NCBI GenBank assembly: GCA_032622095.1
Contig: CP136069.1
Location: forward strand, 2,391,462 to 2,455,461
Reading direction: 5' to 3'
Source: Siphonodentalium dalli
Taxonomy: Eukaryota > Mollusca > Scaphopoda > Gadilida > Siphonodentaliidae
DNA: 64,000 nucleotides
Numbering within the stretch: position 1 is the stretch's first letter; the number at the start of each line of letters is the position of its first letter. Shown piece by piece: positions 42,375-53,274 of this stretch. Under the pieces are notes generated by a model. The model was not told the origin of the DNA and ran no database searches. It worked only from the letters and a program-made list of their open reading frames with translations. The position numbers and the translations under genes are program-made.

Positions 42375-42775
42375 CCTCTGGGGACCTTATTCTGCTTAGG
42401 CCTTGTATTCTGGGAAGTATGTCTCAAATCAACATTGTTTTTATTACGTTTTCCATTCTGGGAACTTTATATATCCCCTAATTTGCAGAAGATAAAATGC
42501 ATAATCGAGGTGCCCAATGGGTGAACATCATCAACTTCAACTGGGAAATTTCAATCTATATCTAGGTCTACCATAACAGTTGAGGGCCCAAGAAGAATGA
42601 GGTTTCCAGAGGGTACATTTTGACTCAGGGACGCCGGATAAGGGGGCATGCGGCGGCACTCGCCCCTTGCCCTGGTCCAGTGGGTACCCGAAAAGTGCCC
42701 TCGTGACTGGTTTTCCCCTCTTGCTCTTTGGTGCTTCCGGCATCGCTGAATTTGGTGATGCTAGCCCGCTGCATT
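42375..42775 (+). repeat. GCAGAATGAGG dispersed repeat, copy 3, interrupted
   Basis: Contains TATCCCCTAATTTGCAGAAG and GCATAATCGAGG as at 3520-3570. Its GAGGGT...GAATTTGGTGATGCTAGC end is split by ~135 bp (42617-42750) of GC-rich sequence containing GGGTACCCGAAAAGTGCCC. Confidence 0.6.
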
Positions 42776-43080
42776 ACCATGGACGCAGTGCTTTGTGGTA
42801 GCATGCATATGCTGCGGCACGGTATACAGTAAATCTATACATGTTTCTGGCATGAGCTTCTCATATAGGGTAACTAATTGTAACCCTAGCCACCACATCT
42901 TTGTTTTAATTTTGTGAGTTTTGCTATACAATCACTGTACACGAATCCCGGTGTTTGTAGTAACACGCAGGAGGTGTGGGCATGATACAGTAACACCGTA
43001 CATGTTTCTGGCATGAACTGATCATATCGGTAACTAATTGTAAACCCACGCACACTCAGTGTATTGAGTTTATTTATTCC
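42776..43080. other. ~160-bp direct duplication
   Basis: ACATGTTTCTGGCATGA and GTAACTAATTGTAA recur at 42839-42885 and 43000-43047. No gene. Confidence 0.6.
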
Positions 43081-43476
43081 CCTCACTGTTTAATGCATTT
43101 AACGGAAACGAGAGAAGCAGATCTCGACAAACATCGTTTATTTATAGCATCGAGAGCTTTAAAGCTCTATCTCTGCGCTCGCTCTCCACCAGAACTCTTC
43201 AGCTTTCCCCGACGCTTAACGGACTACACTAAACTCAAGGACTATCAAAATGCCACCAAAATTCGTAAGTACCTGCGTTGTTTTGGTCTTGATATTCACA
43301 CCTATGTTATCTATTGGACATTTCCGTATGTTATCAAACAAACATATTCTCAACATGATACCAGCAATTTATGTTTCAATATAAATATTATAACTTGACG
43401 GCAGATTAAAAAAACACTACATATTAAAATTGTACCTTTTCACCACAAATGAGATCTTGTCGCCACATATATATCG

Positions 43477-43985
43477 ATGGGATATTTCGATTTGTTATCA
43501 AACATACATATGCATACCATATTAAATCTAAAATTTCCATTATTGCCCCGTTCGAAGTTGACAGCCACCTTAGCTATAGCTTTTGTCATATCATTATTAC
43601 TGCTTTTAAGTGGAGACATACATGAGAATCCGGGTCCTGTTGGCGAAGTCACTATCGGTAAAAATTGTTCAATGATGCAACTTAACACCCAAAGTATGAA
43701 ACACAAGATATCGCAAATAGATGCCGAAGCCACACATTTTGATATATGCATCTTCACAGAAACATGGCTTGATAACTCAGTTAGTAATTCGGACATAATG
43801 TTCCACGGATTTCATGAACCGATAAGGAATGATAGAAAGACCGAAACAACAGGAGGGGGGTGTCAGCATCTACATTCGAAATAGTATTCCGTATAAACTT
43901 CGCGAAGACTTAATAGTACCTGATCTGGAATCAGTATGGGCTGAAGTCACCATATGCTACAAAAAAATTCTACTTGGATGTATAT
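43477..43985 (+). pseudogene. LINE N-terminus with 2A-like motif and endonuclease start, frameshifted
   Basis: The frame from the ATG at 43477 has a hydrophobic run (LAIAFVISLLLLLSG, about residues 32-46) directly followed by DIHENPGP (residues 47-54, nt 43615-43638), then the start of an apurinic-type endonuclease: MMQLNTQSM, DICIFTETWLD. DxExNPGP is the 2A ribosome-skipping consensus; here His replaces the Glu, so skipping may be weak or absent. 2A-like sequences at this position are known from several APE-type LINE clades in invertebrates. At 43855-43860 a run of six G puts the downstream GVSIYIRNSIPYKLREDL block in another frame; five G would keep it. The endonuclease then stops at LLGCIY, where the 43986-47242 insertion begins. 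Confidence 0.82.
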
Positions 43986-43997
43986 ATGGAATCCTAT

Positions 43998-44344
43998 TAC
44001 GGCCACTTGCTAATGGCGCTTTCGGCGCTTTCGGCGCGATGCGCCGAAAGCGCCGAAAGCGACAAAAAGTGCGCCATTAGTAACGCGCCGAAAGCGCCGA
44101 AAGCGACAAAAAGTGCGCCGTAACGGCGCACTATTTGTCGCTTTCGGCGCTTTCGGCGCTTTCGGCGCTTTCGGCGCGGTGCGCCGAAAGCGACAAAATG
44201 TGCGCCATTAGCGTTATTTCGGCGCGCGCCGAAACAACGCTAATGGCGCACTTTTTGTCGCTTTCGGCGCGCGCGCCGAAAGCGCCGAAAGCGACAAAAA
44301 GTGCGCCGAAAGCGCCATTAGCAAGTGGCCGTAATAGGATTCCA
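43998..44344. repeat. GCGCCGAAAGCG palindrome block, left
   Basis: Built from GCGCCGAAAGCGCCGAAAGC, GACAAAAAGTGCGCC and their complements, ending in a second complete TIR (GGCCGTAATAGGATTCCAT) at 44326-44344. The left block alone has both termini, so it could be an element in its own right. Confidence 0.85.
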
Positions 44345-46652
44345 TAGTAACTTCTGTATGCCATTAAAATGGAGGCGTTTATTGTTGACAATTTTTTTCT
44401 AAATTTTACACACCGTGAAATTATCTATAAGTTTTATCAGAAATATGGAATTACAATTAGGTGAGTGAACTTCAAAAGCCACAGCTCCTGAACCCCCCCC
44501 CCCCATTCGCATGGATGCAGGGATGTGGTAACGGAGAGTCCAACATGTTCTCTGCCTTGTTTGTTCAATGTTATAAAGTTCCATGTTAGAACATAAAAAA
44601 AGTTCCCATGTTTTGCACTGATGGAATAATATCTCTACAAGCACTATGCAGAGTAAAGTTTCATGGCACAATCTGGGGGGAGGGGTTCTTCTGACTTCAA
44701 TTTCAACTACATGTTTGGGGGGGGGTGTCCACCTTGGGAAATTCCAACTGCATCCCCCCTTTAGTCAGAATCAGACCAACACAAGTTTTTGAATAATTCC
44801 ATTTGCACCCCCCCCTTGAACCTCAGTCAGGCCTAATTTCTAATATATTCATAAGCCATGGTTTTATATTTCTATATTCCTGGTATGAGAACATTGACAG
44901 ATATTTTAACCTGAACATTTATTAGTTATTTGAAAATTTCAAACCTCATACTCCCCTCAGGTTGGAAGTGATGACCATTTCTGTCCACAAATTTGACCAA
45001 ATGTAGTAAAATATTGTTTTGCTAAACTAATTAGCAGTTTTGTATTGGCCATGTGGATGTGGGGCAATGACACACCGGGCCGACCATGGTTCGATCCGGT
45101 GTGCGAAAATTTAGAAATCTTAACAAGAAAATTTTGAAATCGTAACATCTACACTAGCCTCAAGCCTTCCTACCGTTGTAAATTTAAACCCTACACCCCC
45201 CACTTAGGTTGGAAAATTTTCAACTGATGACAATTCCAATGACAATGTTGACCAAATGTATGACAATATTGTTTTCTTAAATTAACTAGAAGTTTTTGAC
45301 TGGCCACGGGGGAGGGACCAGGACACAAGCTTTCCAAGTGTTGGAAATTTCCAATCTGTTACCCCCCCTAAGGTTGGAAAATTTCCAACTGATGACCATT
45401 TCTGTCCAAAGTTTTTACCAAACATAGGAACATTTCCCCCCCCCCCCAATAAATTGTTTTATAATCAAACTACAAGAACATATTTCACCTATTGTTGGTG
45501 TGAAATTTCCAACTAATGTTTTGGCAAGTATGAAATTTCCAACTGTTATACTTTTGACCAAAGTTGGGGGGCTAACTACTAGTATACGTGCGAAATAAAT
45601 CTCTGTAGTTCCACTGGTAACGATGCTACCGGAATTTGCCTGTAAATATCATGCAAATTATCTCACAAGAATAAATCATACAGGTATTTGGAGGTAGCAC
45701 TGGTAGTACAAGTGGAACTATATAAATGTTACTTCCGATGTCTTTCGCTCTGGTAAAGATGCATGTTAGGTGCATATTTCCGTTCATATTCTGGCACCAT
45801 GTGGTTTTCTATGACGAAATGCCCACAAAAATGTACCTTGCAAACTTGCCAGCGTATGAACGTACCCTGAATCATGCCAGAAGCTGGGGTTTGTCCCACA
45901 AAAATATTCATGATTGCCAATTACTCAATCAATATATTCACTGCAAGTCTATCACAGCTAGTGACAGTCAGTTGTGGTGTTCAATTATTAACAGACTTTT
46001 TCATTATATTACATTTAATTACATGCGGCAACACTCACTTAAAAAGTTGCTCAAATGTATGCATACTAATCACTTGACTATATTTAGACTCATTTATAGT
46101 GAAAATTCATACATGTGTTAAGTACCATATTAATAAATAATTTTAAATCTGAATAATGACAAATTATAGCATTTAGAGGTGTATCTACAGCAAAATTCAG
46201 CCCCTCCCTTTTAAAATTGATACATAGGCCTATACATTGTACACATATGGCCATGTCCGATCTGCACTGAGGTGCCGGGAGCATCCAAGGGCATCGGGGG
46301 GGGGGGGGGGGGGAAGAGCCTACAAAAATGGCACTTTTCTGCCCAAAAAAGGGAATTTTCTCCGCAAACTCGGAAAAAACAACCATAAATTCATTGTGGC
46401 AAAAATCCCTATTTTAAAGGTATTTGTCGGTTTTTATGGCCGTTTTTGACAAAAAATTAATATTCCTTGTGAAATTGGTGGTATTTGGACCCAAAAAGTT
46501 ACATTTTGCTATAAAAACACGAGATTAAACACAGCATTTTCAGTCTCCAGAAAAAGGGCAAGTCCTGCCCCCTTGGTCAAGGGCAGGGGATCAGCTGCCC
46601 CCTCTTCCGGCACCCCTGCTGGGCTGATCACATACTTAATTGTATACATGCC
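44345..46652. other. interior of the 3.26 kb insertion, unassigned
   Basis: No transposase or other gene recognised. Features seen: C14 at about 44495, repeated GGTTGGAAATTTCCAAC segments (44960-45560), a near-palindrome GGGCCGACCATGGTTCGATC near 45080, and G18 at 46296-46313. Confidence 0.5.
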
Positions 46653-47225
46653 CTAATGGCGCACCGCGCTAATGGCGCACTTTCTGTCGCTTTCGGCGCG
46701 GTGCGCCGAAAGCGCCGAAAGCGACAAAAAGTGCGCCGATCGGCGCACATTTTGTCGCTTTCGGCGCTTTCGGCGCTTTCGGCGCGCGCCGAAACAACGC
46801 TAATGGCGCACTTTTTGTCGCTTTCGGCGCGCGCGCCGAAAGCGCCGAAAGCGACAAAAAGTGCGCCGATCGGCGCACATTTTGTCGCTTTCGGCGCTTT
46901 CGGCGCTTTCGGCGCGCGCCGAAACAACGCTAATGGCGCACTTTTTGTCGCTTTCGGCGCGCGCGCCGAAAGCGCCGAAAGCGACAAAAAGTGCGCCGAT
47001 CGGCGCACATTTTGTCGCTTTCGGCGCTTTCGGCGCTTTCGGCGCTTTCGGCGCGCGCCGAAACAACGCTAATGGCGCACTTTTTGTCGCTTTCGGCGCG
47101 CGCGCCGAAAGCGCCGAAAGCGACAAAAAGTGCGCCGATCGGCGCACATTTTGTCGCTTTCGGCGCTTTCGGCGCGATGCGCCGAAAGCGACAAAAAGTG
47201 CGCCGAAAGCGCCATTAGCAAGTGG
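46653..47225. repeat. GCGCCGAAAGCG palindrome array, right, 130-bp period
   Basis: The perfect palindrome GTGCGCCGATCGGCGCAC occurs at 46731, 46861, 46991 and 47130. Units include CGAAACAACGCTAATGGCGC and TTTTTGTCGCTTTCGGCGC. Frames through it give Ala/Lys/Ser-rich peptides on both strands and are not genes. Confidence 0.9.
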
Positions 47226-47252
47226 CCGTAATAGGATTCCATATGTATATAT

Positions 47253-50084
47253 AGACCCCCAACTTCGCCGTTATCTTACTGGGACGCTATCGAATTGAAT
47301 ATAAAAAAAGCGATTGATGATACCAATGACATAATAATTGGAGGCGACTTTAATGAGAATTATGTAGATGGATCTAATGGTAAAATTAATGGTATTTGTG
47401 CGCGCTGTGGTCTCTCCCAGTTAGTGCATTCTCCCACTCATTTCACAGAGACGTCTTCGACAATTCTTGACTTATTTTTGACTAATTGTCCGGATTACAT
47501 TGATAACACAGAGGTTATAAGCCCATTTTTCGAAGACAAAATTAGATATCACTCACCTGTTAAAATTAACATCACACTACCTACACCAAATCATTCAGTA
47601 ACTAGAAGACTTATTTGGGACTATAACCGAGCCGACTATGATGGAATGAACAACGTATTTAATAATTGGAACTTTCGCAATAATAGACTGAATTTGGATA
47701 ACACCACGATAACCAGTGAAATAACTGATATGATTATGAACGCATGTAAGAGATATATTCCAAACAAAAATGTATGCATAAGAAGGAACATTCCACCGTG
47801 GCTCACTTGTAGTATTAGGAAACTAATGCGTCAACGGAATAGACTCCATAGGATTGCAAAATGTAAAGGTACTGACACAGCGTGGACAAACTTCCGTAAA
47901 AAACGAAACCAATGCGTGTCCGCCGTAAGGAAAGCAAAAATAGACCATGATACTAAAATCGACAAATTATTGGCAGACCCAAAAACAGACATATCTACGT
48001 GGTGGAAACAACTTCAGAAACTCTTATTTCCAAATAATAACAGAACCGTACCACCTATTGCAAGTGGGGAAAATTATATGGTCTCACCAGATGAAAAGGC
48101 GAATGCTTTAAACGACTACTTTTGTGCAATATCAAACCTAGACGATAGATTACATAGCATACCACAGTATAACCACGAATGCAGATCAAATGTTGATACT
48201 GAATTAACAGAAATTAGTATCACGTCAGTTGACGTATATAACGCACTGAAGGCACTAAAAGTGTCCAAAGCGAGTGGCCCTGATAATACTAGCCCCCGTG
48301 TATTAAAAGTATGTGCGTCCTCCCTATGTGAACCTCTTGCATATTTCTTCAACAAATTTACCGATGACGGTTATTATCCATCAGAGTGGAAGCGATCTAA
48401 TGTAACCCCTGTCTTCAAGAGTGGTGATCCTAGTGTCATATCTAACTACCGCCCAATCTCACTATTGAGCTGCGTATCAAAAACATACGAAAAGTGCATA
48501 TATAAATACCTCTCGTCGTATCTTGACAAACGCAATAAGCTTTCTATTTACCAATCTGGGTTCACTAAAGGTGATTCTGCCGTATACCAACTTGTTGATG
48601 TATATGATTATATTAGCAGATCACTCGATGAAGGTAAAGATGTGCGTTGTATCTTTTGTGACATCAGTAAGGCTTTTGATAAAGTGTGGCATAAGGGGCT
48701 TCTACATAAACTCTCGAAAATGGGTATCAATGGCAAGGCATATAACTTGATTAAATCATATTTACAATCCAGACAACAGAGAGTCCTAATTGACAATGCT
48801 AGCTCAGATTGGCATGATGTTTCAGCAGGCGTACCACAGGGATATATCTTAGGTCCACTCCTATTTCTTGTATACATTAATGATATAACTGAAAATATTA
48901 TATGTAATATACGACTTTTTGCCGACGATACTTCAATATATTTATGTGTTGAAAATCCAACGCTAGCTGCAGAAATCATGAACAATGACATTCAAACTAT
49001 TGTGAACTGGTCAAAAATGTGGTTAGTAAAATTTAATCCTTTAAAAACGGAAGCGTTAATAGTATCAAGGATGAATTCTGCTATTGTTCACCCACCATTA
49101 ATTATGGCGGCATCGCAAGTTACAGAGGTAAGTTCTCATAAACATCTAGGTGTCTCTTTCGATAACAACGGATCCTGGGAAACTCACATACAAACGATAA
49201 CCGAAAAGGCCTGGAAAAGAGTAAATCATATTCGGAGACATAAATTCCGACTGAGCAGGACAACACTTGAAAAATCCTATTTCTCAAATGTAAGGCCGAT
49301 ACTCGAATATGCGTCACCTGTTTGGAATAATATACCAATTTATAAGAGTGACAAAATTGAAGATATTCAATATGAGATGGCGAGGATTGTTACTGGGGCT
49401 ACCAGAAGTGTCAGTGATAAAAACTTATTATTTGAAACTGGTTGGGAAACCCTTTCATCCAGGAGACATACTCAACAAATGATATTATTTTACAAGATGC
49501 ATAGAAATCAGACCCCATCTTATCTTTCAACCATGATCCCACCCGATTCGACATCTTCTGGATATAATCACAGACGCGTAAGTATTCACCCTCCAAAAAG
49601 TAACAGAAATAAATATATGGATACGTTCTTACCGTCAGCAATACGCGCATGGAATAATATACCTGTCTCAATAAAAGCATCATCAACCGTGGAAGAATTC
49701 AAGCGTCTTCTGAAGGTCGGTCATACTAAGTTAGCTAAGTTTTATTATCATAGTCACTCTCGTAGAGGCCAAGTATATCACACAAGAATGAGACTGGGGT
49801 GCAGCCATCTGAACAAAGATCTTGTTGTAAATTACGTAAGAGATTCCCCATTTTGCTCTTGTGGGGAATTTGTAGTTGAATCCGCGTACCACTTTCTTTT
49901 GCAATGTCCCCAATATAGTCAAATTAGAGCTGATATGATAGCCGCTCTGCCATTTTCGCCAGCAGATGTGAACATTGATGTCCTATTATATGGGTCTAAT
50001 GAGATGTCCGATGAAACAAATTCTATAATATTTGAAGCTGTACAACTGTTTATTATCCAAAGTCGACGTTTCGATAATGTGTGA
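47253..50084 (+). CDS. LINE endonuclease (C-terminal part) and reverse transcriptase
   Basis: After the insertion the LINE frame continues from RPPTSPLSYWD (47253) to DNV (50084) with no stop; the first Met-coded start at 47295 is not the real one. Endonuclease part: IIIGGDFNENY and STILDLFLTNCPDY; the usual SDH box reads YHSPV. RT part in order: SNVTPVFKSGD, SNYRPISLLSCVSKTYEKC, QSGFTKGDS, CIFCDISKAFDKVWH, SAGVPQGYILGPLLFLVYIND, catalytic FADD (residues 542-545 from 47295), HKHLGVSFDNNGSW. C-terminal: HTRMRLGCSHL and FCSCGEFVVESAYHFLLQC, a CxC...H...C motif. The RT blocks look like the CR1/Jockey assemblage; I cannot place the clade more finely. The protein would nick DNA and reverse-transcribe LINE RNA. 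The RT half is intact, so this copy was recently mobile before the insertion and the upstream frameshift. Confidence 0.9.
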   Translation, partial: RPPTSPLSYWDAIELNIKKAIDDTNDIIIGGDFNENYVDGSNGKINGICARCGLSQLVHSPTHFTETSSTILDLFLTNCPDYIDNTEVISPFFEDKIRYHSPVKINITLPTPNHSVTRRLIWDYNRADYDGMNNVFNNWNFRNNRLNLDNTTITSEITDMIMNACKRYIPNKNVCIRRNIPPWLTCSIRKLMRQRNRLHRIAKCKGTDTAWTNFRKKRNQCVSAVRKAKIDHDTKIDKLLADPKTDISTWWKQLQKLLFPNNNRTVPPIASGENYMVSPDEKANALNDYFCAISNLDDRLHSIPQYNHECRSNVDTELTEISITSVDVYNALKALKVSKASGPDNTSPRVLKVCASSLCEPLAYFFNKFTDDGYYPSEWKRSNVTPVFKSGDPSVISNYRPISLLSCVSKTYEKCIYKYLSSYLDKRNKLSIYQSGFTKGDSAVYQLVDVYDYISRSLDEGKDVRCIFCDISKAFDKVWHKGLLHKLSKMGINGKAYNLIKSYLQSRQQRVLIDNASSDWHDVSAGVPQGYILGPLLFLVYINDITENIICNIRLFADDTSIYLCVENPTLAAEIMNNDIQTIVNWSKMWLVKFNPLKTEALIVSRMNSAIVHPPLIMAASQVTEVSSHKHLGVSFDNNGSWETHIQTITEKAWKRVNHIRRHKFRLSRTTLEKSYFSNVRPILEYASPVWNNIPIYKSDKIEDIQYEMARIVTGATRSVSDKNLLFETGWETLSSRRHTQQMILFYKMHRNQTPSYLSTMIPPDSTSSGYNHRRVSIHPPKSNRNKYMDTFLPSAIRAWNNIPVSIKASSTVEEFKRLLKVGHTKLAKFYYHSHSRRGQVYHTRMRLGCSHLNKDLVVNYVRDSPFCSCGEFVVESAYHFLLQCPQYSQIRADMIAALPFSPADVNIDVLLYGSNEMSDETNSIIFEAVQLFIIQSRRFDNV

Positions 50085-50815
50085 GCTCCGTGCGCAGGGG
50101 GTCGTGTATGCGAACATGAGGTGCATAACTTGTATGTATAAATATGTAAGTCGCGTTTCTGCACATTGTGTTCGGGCATATCCGCCTGTCTGCCCACGGA
50201 GTGCGTGCTCAATCGTGCTGACCTTGTCATATTAATGGACTTACTACTGATTGTACTTACATGTACTAATTGTATCTAGATTATATTGATACGCACTACA
50301 AGTATAACAATTATCCTAATATATACTTATTTTCATGCATCATCTCTCCTGGGTGCCGAGACGTATTTGGGGTCTAATTCCGTTTCTATATTGGACAACA
50401 CACCATGATTTAACGCCATAATGTAAAATTTAGATTATGACAGGGATTATTGTATACAGCATTTATCACACTTCTTTTCCACCTACTTTATTATCTTTCT
50501 TGTCTATTTCATAATCTCCTCCCTTCTATCACTCCTCCATCTTTCTGATCCCTGCACTCGCTTAACTAACTTCCCAACATTTATTTGAAAACACAGAACA
50601 ATATTCAAATTCCCGTCCTTTTTACCCTGTAGCTGTCTGTATTGACACTCGGGGTAACATTTTTGGAGGAAAAGATTTTTATAAAAGCCATAGGCTCATG
50701 GCTTGTTATCTAATCCTCATTTGAACTATGTTTTTTTACTCAATATGTATAATTGTCAATGTGTTGTTCTGTTCTTTTGTTCAAATAAATATTGTTTACA
50801 CTAAATCTAAACCCC
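50085..50815 (+). other. LINE 3' UTR with polyadenylation signal
   Basis: Non-coding, AT-rich, with AATAAA at 50784-50789. I saw no clear tail or target duplication; the right border is approximate. Confidence 0.6.
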
Positions 50816-50839
50816 CTCGTTCAATATCAATGATGTGAC

Positions 50840-50973
50840 TAGTCCAACAAATTAGACTTTCGGATTTAGACCTATTTTAATATTTGGACATTTATGTGGC
50901 CTTAATTAATACAATCGTAAATGTCCAAATATTAAAATATGTATTAATCCAAATAGTCTAATTTGTTGGACTA
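50840..50973. mobile_element. 134-bp hairpin MITE with 9-bp target duplications
   Basis: Ends TAGTCCAACAAATTAGACT and AGTCTAATTTGTTGGACTA; inner stem AATATTTGGACATTTA / TAAATGTCCAAATATT. TGATGTGAC flanks it at 50831-50839 and 50974-50982. Nine bases suggests the Mutator group, which is inference. Confidence 0.88.
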
Positions 50974-50982
50974 TGATGTGAC

Positions 50983-51479
50983 CATAAAAACAAAAATTAC
51001 AACAAATTTCAAATTTTATTAGAATTTTATATTTGTACCAAAAAAAACCCCACCACAACTTGGGTATTTCCGCCACATGTAGCCATCGATTGGGTATTTC
51101 CGCCACATGTAGCTATCGATCGGGCATTTTGATACAAAGCACATAATCATGACCACTGCACCTTACGTTAAAAACTTTTGTATTACAATTTGTCTGAGTA
51201 CTGGCTTACTTTCCGGCTGCATTATCTGCACTATATATGTATCATTCGAATTTTCATCTGTGGTAAACTTGTTATTATTTAGAGATAGTGATTAATTAAA
51301 GACATATTATGGATTTGTTTCGGTATATACATAATGATAAATTAGTACCAAAAACACTCTCTCTGTCGGCAGAAATTATAGCAATCAACGTAGATTGTCC
51401 AAAAGTCAAATCTATTCCAGTACTAGTTCAGTGAACACCACGAACTGTGTACCAGTAAATATTTACTCCTTTTATATTC
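50983..51479. other. unassigned AT-rich DNA
   Basis: Holds a short direct repeat ATCGATTGGGTATTTCCGCC (51065-51125). No gene. Confidence 0.4.
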
Positions 51480-51750
51480 GGGCCGAATTATAAGCGAGAT
51501 CGCTAAGTATAGCGGCCATATTGGAATCATCCAGCTCCGTTCCGTGGTTTCAGAGATTCGTCGAGCCCCGGTTCCGCGGTTTTTGTGCTACATGTCAAAG
51601 TTCTAGAGTATACAGCTTTTCCATATATGCAGCTTTTTATTATTCATAACTTCCATATATGGAAATGCTACTCAAGAACTTTCACCTGTGGCACTAAAAC
51701 CACGGAACCGGGCCTGGTATATCAAATATGGCCGCGAGTTAGTGACAGGG
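51480..51750. repeat. inverted-repeat element, diverged, related to 51809-52021
   Basis: GCGGCCATATTGGAATCATC and GGTTCCGCGGTTTTTG on the left; CTAAAACCACGGAACCGGGC and AAATATGGCCGCGAGTTAGT on the right. Confidence 0.6.
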
Positions 51751-51808
51751 CTTATTGTGTGATAAACATAAGGTACTGTTTCCGCCAATAATATCCACTG
51801 GGTTATTC

Positions 51809-52021
51809 AATACGCCATGTCACTAACTCGTGGCCATATTGGATCCACCAGGTCCGGTTCCGTGGTTTTATTTAGCTTTCCATAAATTGGAATAATTCAA
51901 AAGCTCCATATATGGAAATGCTACTCCAAAACTATTATCTGTATAGCACTAAAACCACGGAACCGGACATGGTGGATCCAATATCGCCGCGAGTTAGTGA
52001 CAGGGCGTATTGACACTCTTC
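51809..52021. mobile_element. 213-bp MITE with ~60-bp inverted ends
   Basis: AATACGCCATGTCACTAACT ... GGTCCGGTTCCGTGGTTTTA at the left, with the inverted copy ending CAGGGCGTATT at 52021. No convincing target duplication. The loop holds TCCATATATGGA. Confidence 0.8.
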
Positions 52022-52189
52022 TAAGTCGCTACCTATCATCGTTCAACCCTTTCTATTAAATGGATTATCCCACCAAGTTAAAAATGAAAGTGTCAATGAC
52101 ACTGTAGCTCAACTTGGAAAGGGAATAATTTAATGTATTACAGTCAATGGAGCGATTAGAAATGTGGAAAGTTGAATGTCTAATACTAG

Positions 52190-53270
52190 TTTATAGACAT
52201 GACGAGAAAAGTAAAATCCAAGATGGCTGCTGGTGGCCATGTTTTCGGCCGAATGACCCCAAAATGAGTCGTTCCCATCTACATGTCATCGTTAACATCC
52301 ATGACAAATTTCATGACGATCAGACTAAAGGTACGACCTGTAGCCCATGCTAAAGGATTTAGTCATACAAAGAGTAAAATCCAAGATGGCTGCTGGCGGC
52401 CATGTTTTTTGGCCGAATGACCCCAAAATGACTCGTTCCTATCAACATGTCATTATTAACATTCCTGACAAATTTTATGATGATCAGACTAAAAGTAGGA
52501 CCTGTAGCCCGTGCTAAAGGATTTAGTCATACAAAGAGTAAAATCCAAGATGGCTGCTGGCGGCCATGTTTTTTTGGCCGAATGAACCCAAATTTACTCG
52601 TTCCCATCTACATGTCAATATTATCATTCATGACAAATTTCATGATGATCAGACGAACAGTACGACCTGTGGCCCGTGCTAATGGATTAAATTTTGAAAT
52701 CCAAGATGGCCGCTGGCGGCCATGTTTTTTGTCCGAATGACCCCAAAATGACTCGTTCCCATCTACATTCCAATTTCAACAGTCATGACAAATTTTATGA
52801 TGATCAGACTAAATGTACGACCTGTAGCCCGTGCTAAAGGATTTAGTCATACAAAGAGTAAAATCCAAGATGGCTGCTGGCGGCCATGTTTTTTGGCCGA
52901 ATGACCCCAAAATTACTCGTTCCCATCTACATGTCAATATTAACATCCATGACTAATTTCATGATGATCAGACAAACAGTACGGCCTGTAGCCCGTGCTA
53001 ATGGATTGAATTTTGAAATCCAAGATGGCCACTGGCGGCCATGTTTTTTTTCCGAATAACCCCAAAATTAATCATTCTGGTCTAAATGTTGATGTCAATA
53101 GCTATGACAAATTTCAAAATGATCCGACCAAAGGTACGACCTGTAGCCTGCATTGTTGACGCCTTACACACACGCACGCACACACACACGCACACACACA
53201 CGGACGACGGACGACAAAGCCATGACAATAGCTCAAACTTTACAAAGTAAAGTTGAGCTAAAAATGTACA
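52190..53270. mobile_element. tandem-core element: six ~163-bp units, CA/ACGG tract, terminal hairpin
   Basis: AAGATGGCTGCTGG occurs about every 156-165 bp (52220, 52383, 52547, 52703, 52867, 53032). Each unit has GTTTTTTGGCCGAATGACCC, ACTCGTTCCCATCTACATG and GTACGACCTGTAGCCCGTGC. A CACACACACG/GGACGACGG tract (53168-53215) and a hairpin AGCTCAAACTTTAC...GTAAAGTTGAGCT (53230-53261) close it. The same layout as pearl/Helentron-type elements. Confidence 0.7.
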
Positions 53271-53274
53271 CCGG

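Larger units (their letters stand above)
43986..47242. mobile_element. 3.26 kb inverted-repeat insertion in the LINE
   Basis: Ends ATGGAATCCTATTACGGCCA and TGGCCGTAATAGGATTCCAT; flanked by ATGTATAT at 43978-43985 and 47243-47250. The frame ...GCIY resumes as RPPTSP just after the right copy, so one copy plus the element is the insertion. Both ends continue into GCGCCGAAAGCG palindrome arrays. No transposase frame was found. The 8-bp duplication is compatible with hAT, P or Merlin groups; I cannot choose. Confidence 0.85.
43081..50815 (+). mobile_element. near full-length LINE interrupted by a 3.26 kb insertion
   Basis: Plus-strand EN-RT LINE. 5' region 43081-43476 (left border uncertain), endonuclease 43477-43985, insertion 43986-47242, remaining endonuclease and RT 47253-50084, 3' UTR with AATAAA at 50784-50789. 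Excluding the insertion it is about 4.5 kb. Confidence 0.85.

Noticed and set aside
42166-42524. Leu/Ser-rich frames
   Set aside because: Translated CT microsatellite.
43255-43285. Start codon with donor (ATGCCACCAAAATTC|GTAAGT)
   Set aside because: Lies in the LINE 5' region; no matching acceptor and frame found, so not reported as an exon.
45726-46121. 131-codon frame inside the 3.26 kb insertion
   Set aside because: Examined as a possible transposase piece; no DDE, zinc-finger or other motif seen.
46628-47298. Ala/Lys/Ser-rich frames (RRKRQKVRRSAHILSLSAL)
   Set aside because: Translation of the palindromic GCGCCGAAAGCG array on both strands.
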